Source: DASXTS01 sp036505275
GTDB taxonomy: Bacteria > Actinomycetota > Actinomycetes > Mycobacteriales > Pseudonocardiaceae
Length of the DNA stretch: 14,372 bases
Reading direction: 5' to 3'
NCBI GenBank assembly: GCA_036505275.1
Contig: DASXTS010000459.1
Span: 1 to 14,372 of the forward strand
Shown: piece after piece, positions 12,291 through 14,372 of the stretch
How the letters are laid out: the number at the start of each line of letters is the position of its first letter
How positions within the stretch are numbered: the first letter of the stretch is position 1
The notes under the pieces: generated by a model
Told to the model about the DNA's origin: nothing
Database searches by the model: none
What the model saw: only the letters and a program-made list of their open reading frames with translations
Translations under genes and position numbers: made by a program

Positions 12291-13535
12291 ATGACCTCCA
12301 CATCCCCTGGGGCATCCCCTGCGACATCCTCTGGCACCACGATCGCGCGCCCAACGACGGTGGACGAAGCAGCCACGGTGCTTCGGGAGAGTCGCGGCAC
12401 CGTGGTCTTTCGAGGCTCAGGGACGAAGTCGAACTGGGCCGGCCGGGTGGCGCAGCCCGAGCTGACGGTGGACACCGGTGAACTGAACCGGCTGCGTAGC
12501 CACAATCCCGCGGACATGACCGCCAGCGTCGAAGCCGGCATGCCGCTTGCCACCCTCCAGGGTCTGCTGGCCGAGTCCGGTCAGTGGCTCGCCCTGGATC
12601 CACCGACCGAGGCGGCCGGCGCGACCCTCGGCGGATTGCTCGCCACCGGTGACTGCGGGCCACGGCGGCTGCGGTACGGGGCGCTGCGTGACCTTGTCAT
12701 CGGCGTCACCCTGGTGCTGGCCGATGGCACCGTCGCCCGAGCCGGCGGGCAGGTGATCAAGAACGTGGCCGGTTACGACCTGAGCAAGATGTTGTACGGC
12801 TCCCTCGGGACGCTCGGCCTGATAGCCGAGGTCGTGCTGCGGGTACACCCGCGGCCTGAGGCCAGCGCCACAACCGTCGCCCCCTCCTCGGTCCATGCCG
12901 CGGCCAGGACCACCCTCGAGTTGCTCGCCTCCGCGCTGCAACCGTCGGCGGTGGATTGGGTCGGTGACACCGGCCAGGGCGCCGGCGACGGGCAGCTGGC
13001 CGTCCGGTTCGAAGGCACGCGGGCCGGAGTCGAGGCGCAGACCGCGGCACTGCAGCTGATGCTGGGCAGTGCTGGAACAGGGGCAGGAGCGGGAGCGGTG
13101 GCGCGCACCCTGGTCGGGTCGGACGAGAACCGGCTGTGGCAGGAGTTCGCCGCCGCGCGGATGGCCTCGTCGGGTCAGACCACGGCGTTCGCCGGCACGC
13201 TGCCCAGCCGGTTACCCGCGGTCGCCGACGCGCTGGCGCGGGCCGCGGACGCCACCGGTGTGCGCGCCCGGCTGGCCTCGCACGGCGCACTCGGGCTGCA
13301 CGTCGCCCGGTTCACGGGTGCACCGGCGGACCAGGCACGGGCCTTCGACACCTGGCGCCGCGCCGTGCTGGCGGTCGGCGGGACCGTCCTGCTGCGGGAC
13401 CGCCCGGCCGAGGTCGACGAGGTCGTCGACGCGCTCGGTCCGGCACCGGCCACGGCCGGCCTGCTCCGCGCGCTGCGGTCCCGCCTCGATCCCGACGGCC
13501 GATGCGCGCCCGGTCGCCTCGGCTCCTGGCTGTGA
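12291..13535 (+). CDS. glcE: glycolate oxidase subunit GlcE (FAD-binding)
   Basis: 414-residue FAD-binding protein of the GlcE type, the second flavin subunit of glycolate oxidase. The PCMH FAD domain is visible: VVFRGSGTKSNWAG, then DPPTEAAGATLGGLLATGDC, RRLRYGALRDLVIGVTLVLA, and QVIKNVAGYDLSKMLYGSLG followed by TLGLIAEVVLRVHP. It lacks the GlcD-type C-terminal HAGDGN block, as expected for GlcE. A Ser/Thr/Ala-rich N-terminal tail of about 25 residues precedes the domain. The ATG at 12291 is preferred, with GAGAGG at 12277-12282 and an 8-nt spacer, over the in-frame GTG at 12282 that overlaps that site. It has 18 nt to glcD and 43 nt to glcF. Somewhat longer than the E. coli subunit (about 350), from the tail and an Ala/Gly-rich insert near residue 265. 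Confidence 0.9.
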   Translation: MTSTSPGASPATSSGTTIARPTTVDEAATVLRESRGTVVFRGSGTKSNWAGRVAQPELTVDTGELNRLRSHNPADMTASVEAGMPLATLQGLLAESGQWLALDPPTEAAGATLGGLLATGDCGPRRLRYGALRDLVIGVTLVLADGTVARAGGQVIKNVAGYDLSKMLYGSLGTLGLIAEVVLRVHPRPEASATTVAPSSVHAAARTTLELLASALQPSAVDWVGDTGQGAGDGQLAVRFEGTRAGVEAQTAALQLMLGSAGTGAGAGAVARTLVGSDENRLWQEFAAARMASSGQTTAFAGTLPSRLPAVADALARAADATGVRARLASHGALGLHVARFTGAPADQARAFDTWRRAVLAVGGTVLLRDRPAEVDEVVDALGPAPATAGLLRALRSRLDPDGRCAPGRLGSWL

Positions 13536-13578
13536 CCCTTGAGCCGACCCCGCGCCTGCGCCTACCACGGGAGTACGC

Positions 13579-14372
13579 ATGACGACCCAGGATGTGAACC
13601 GGATGGAGGACCAGCGGGTGCATGTCGAACACCCTCCCGGTGAGACCGGCCTCTTCGACTCCCACCATCCTCCGGCGGACGAGCTGATCTCGGACTGCGT
13701 GCACTGCGGCTTCTGCCTGCCAACCTGCCCCACCTATCTGTTGTGGGGTGAGGAGATGGACTCGCCGCGCGGGCGCGTCTACCTGATGAAGTTGGGCAAG
13801 GAAGGCAGCGTCGCGCTCGACGACGTCTACACCCGGCACTTCGACGCCTGCCTCGGCTGCATGGCGTGCGTGACGGCCTGCCCGTCCGGGGTGAAGTACG
13901 ACCAGTTGATCGAGGCGGTGCGCCCGCAGCTCGAGCGCAATCACCGGCGCCGGCCGGCCGATCGGGCGTTCCGTGAGCTGATCTTCCAGCTGATGCCGTA
14001 CCCGAGCCGGCTGCGGGTGGCGGCGGTCTTCGGCGCGCTGTACCAGCGAGCCGGTGGCCACCGGCTGCTGGAGCGGACCGGCCTGCTGCGGCGGCTGCCC
14101 AAGCGGCTGCAGGCGCTCGAAGCCCTGTTGCCACCGGCGCGGTTGCGGGACGTGACGAGGGTCCTGCCGGAGTTCATCCCCGCTCGGGGTACCCCGGCGC
14201 GGGGTCGGGTTGGCATGCTGACCGGCTGTGTACAGCGGGTGTTCTTCACCGATGTCAACGCCGCGACGGCCAGGGTGCTCGCCCGCGAGGGTTGCGACGT
14301 CGTGGTTCCGCGCTCCCAGCGCTGCTGTGGCGCGCTGAGCGAACACGCCGGGCGGGAGCCGGAGGCGCTCGC
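13579..14372 (+). CDS. glcF: glycolate oxidase iron-sulfur subunit GlcF, cut by the window end
   Basis: The first 264 codons of GlcF are present; the frame is open to the right edge. It starts MTTQDVNRMEDQRVHVEHPP at an ATG with GGGAG (13569-13573) 5 nt upstream. Two [4Fe-4S] ferredoxin motifs are seen: CVHCGFCLPTCP with Cys40, 43, 46 and 50, and CLGCMACVTACP with Cys91, 94, 97 and 101. The first CCG domain begins with MLTGCVQRVFF and reaches RCCGALSEHAG close to the edge. In E. coli this subunit is about 400 residues, so roughly a third is missing. It would carry electrons from the GlcD/GlcE flavins toward quinone. Fourth gene of the malate synthase-glycolate oxidase operon. Confidence 0.93.
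   Translation, partial: MTTQDVNRMEDQRVHVEHPPGETGLFDSHHPPADELISDCVHCGFCLPTCPTYLLWGEEMDSPRGRVYLMKLGKEGSVALDDVYTRHFDACLGCMACVTACPSGVKYDQLIEAVRPQLERNHRRRPADRAFRELIFQLMPYPSRLRVAAVFGALYQRAGGHRLLERTGLLRRLPKRLQALEALLPPARLRDVTRVLPEFIPARGTPARGRVGMLTGCVQRVFFTDVNAATARVLAREGCDVVVPRSQRCCGALSEHAGREPEAL

Overview
The window is a stretch of high-GC DNA (GC strongly preferred at third codon positions) from an actinomycete-type bacterium (Actinomycetota). Pointers are an ECF42-type sigma factor beside a DGPF/YCII protein, a class I lysyl-tRNA synthetase, an AAC(2')-family acetyltransferase otherwise best known from mycobacteria, and leaderless-style starts (TANNNT box 6-7 nt before the start codon). Genus cannot be settled from this sequence.

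Layout. (1) 1-469, minus strand: a YCII/DGPF protein whose stop overlaps the start of an ECF sigma factor that runs off the left edge. (2) 607-2119, plus: a VOC-fold protein and a winged-helix DNA-binding-domain protein, probably co-transcribed and divergent from the sigma factor pair. (3) 2150-3877, plus: class I LysRS (lysS), convergent with a cold-shock-domain protein (3894-4313, minus). The promoter of the latter is embedded in a 15-bp tandem repeat. (4) 4528-5130: a small gene graveyard with an internally deleted, frameshifted zinc alcohol dehydrogenase followed by an internally deleted, frameshifted FAD/berberine-bridge-type oxidase. (5) 5155-5697 AAC(2')-type aminoglycoside acetyltransferase, then 5828-7042 a CynX/NimT-type MFS exporter, convergent with an aldo/keto reductase (7072-7935, minus). 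(6) 7936-8272: divergent intergenic region with 9-bp direct repeats and a long imperfect hairpin (8005-8072), then a DUF2127 membrane protein (8273-8767) and a short remnant of an endonuclease/exonuclease/phosphatase-type gene (8771-8929). (7) 9149 to the right edge, plus: a glycolate-utilisation operon, aceB-type malate synthase, glcD, glcE and glcF (glcF cut by the window end).

How it fits together. GlcDEF would oxidise glycolate to glyoxylate at the membrane and the malate synthase would condense glyoxylate with acetyl-CoA to malate, so the four genes form one short route from glycolate into the TCA cycle. The leader of this operon holds a near-palindrome and an inverted repeat that would pair with the malate synthase ribosome-binding site, making it the best regulatory candidate here. 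The rest is mostly independent accessory genes. I did not find a convincing new multi-gene system; the most interesting unexplained items are three structured non-coding elements (about 4339-4430, 8005-8072, 9096-9148).
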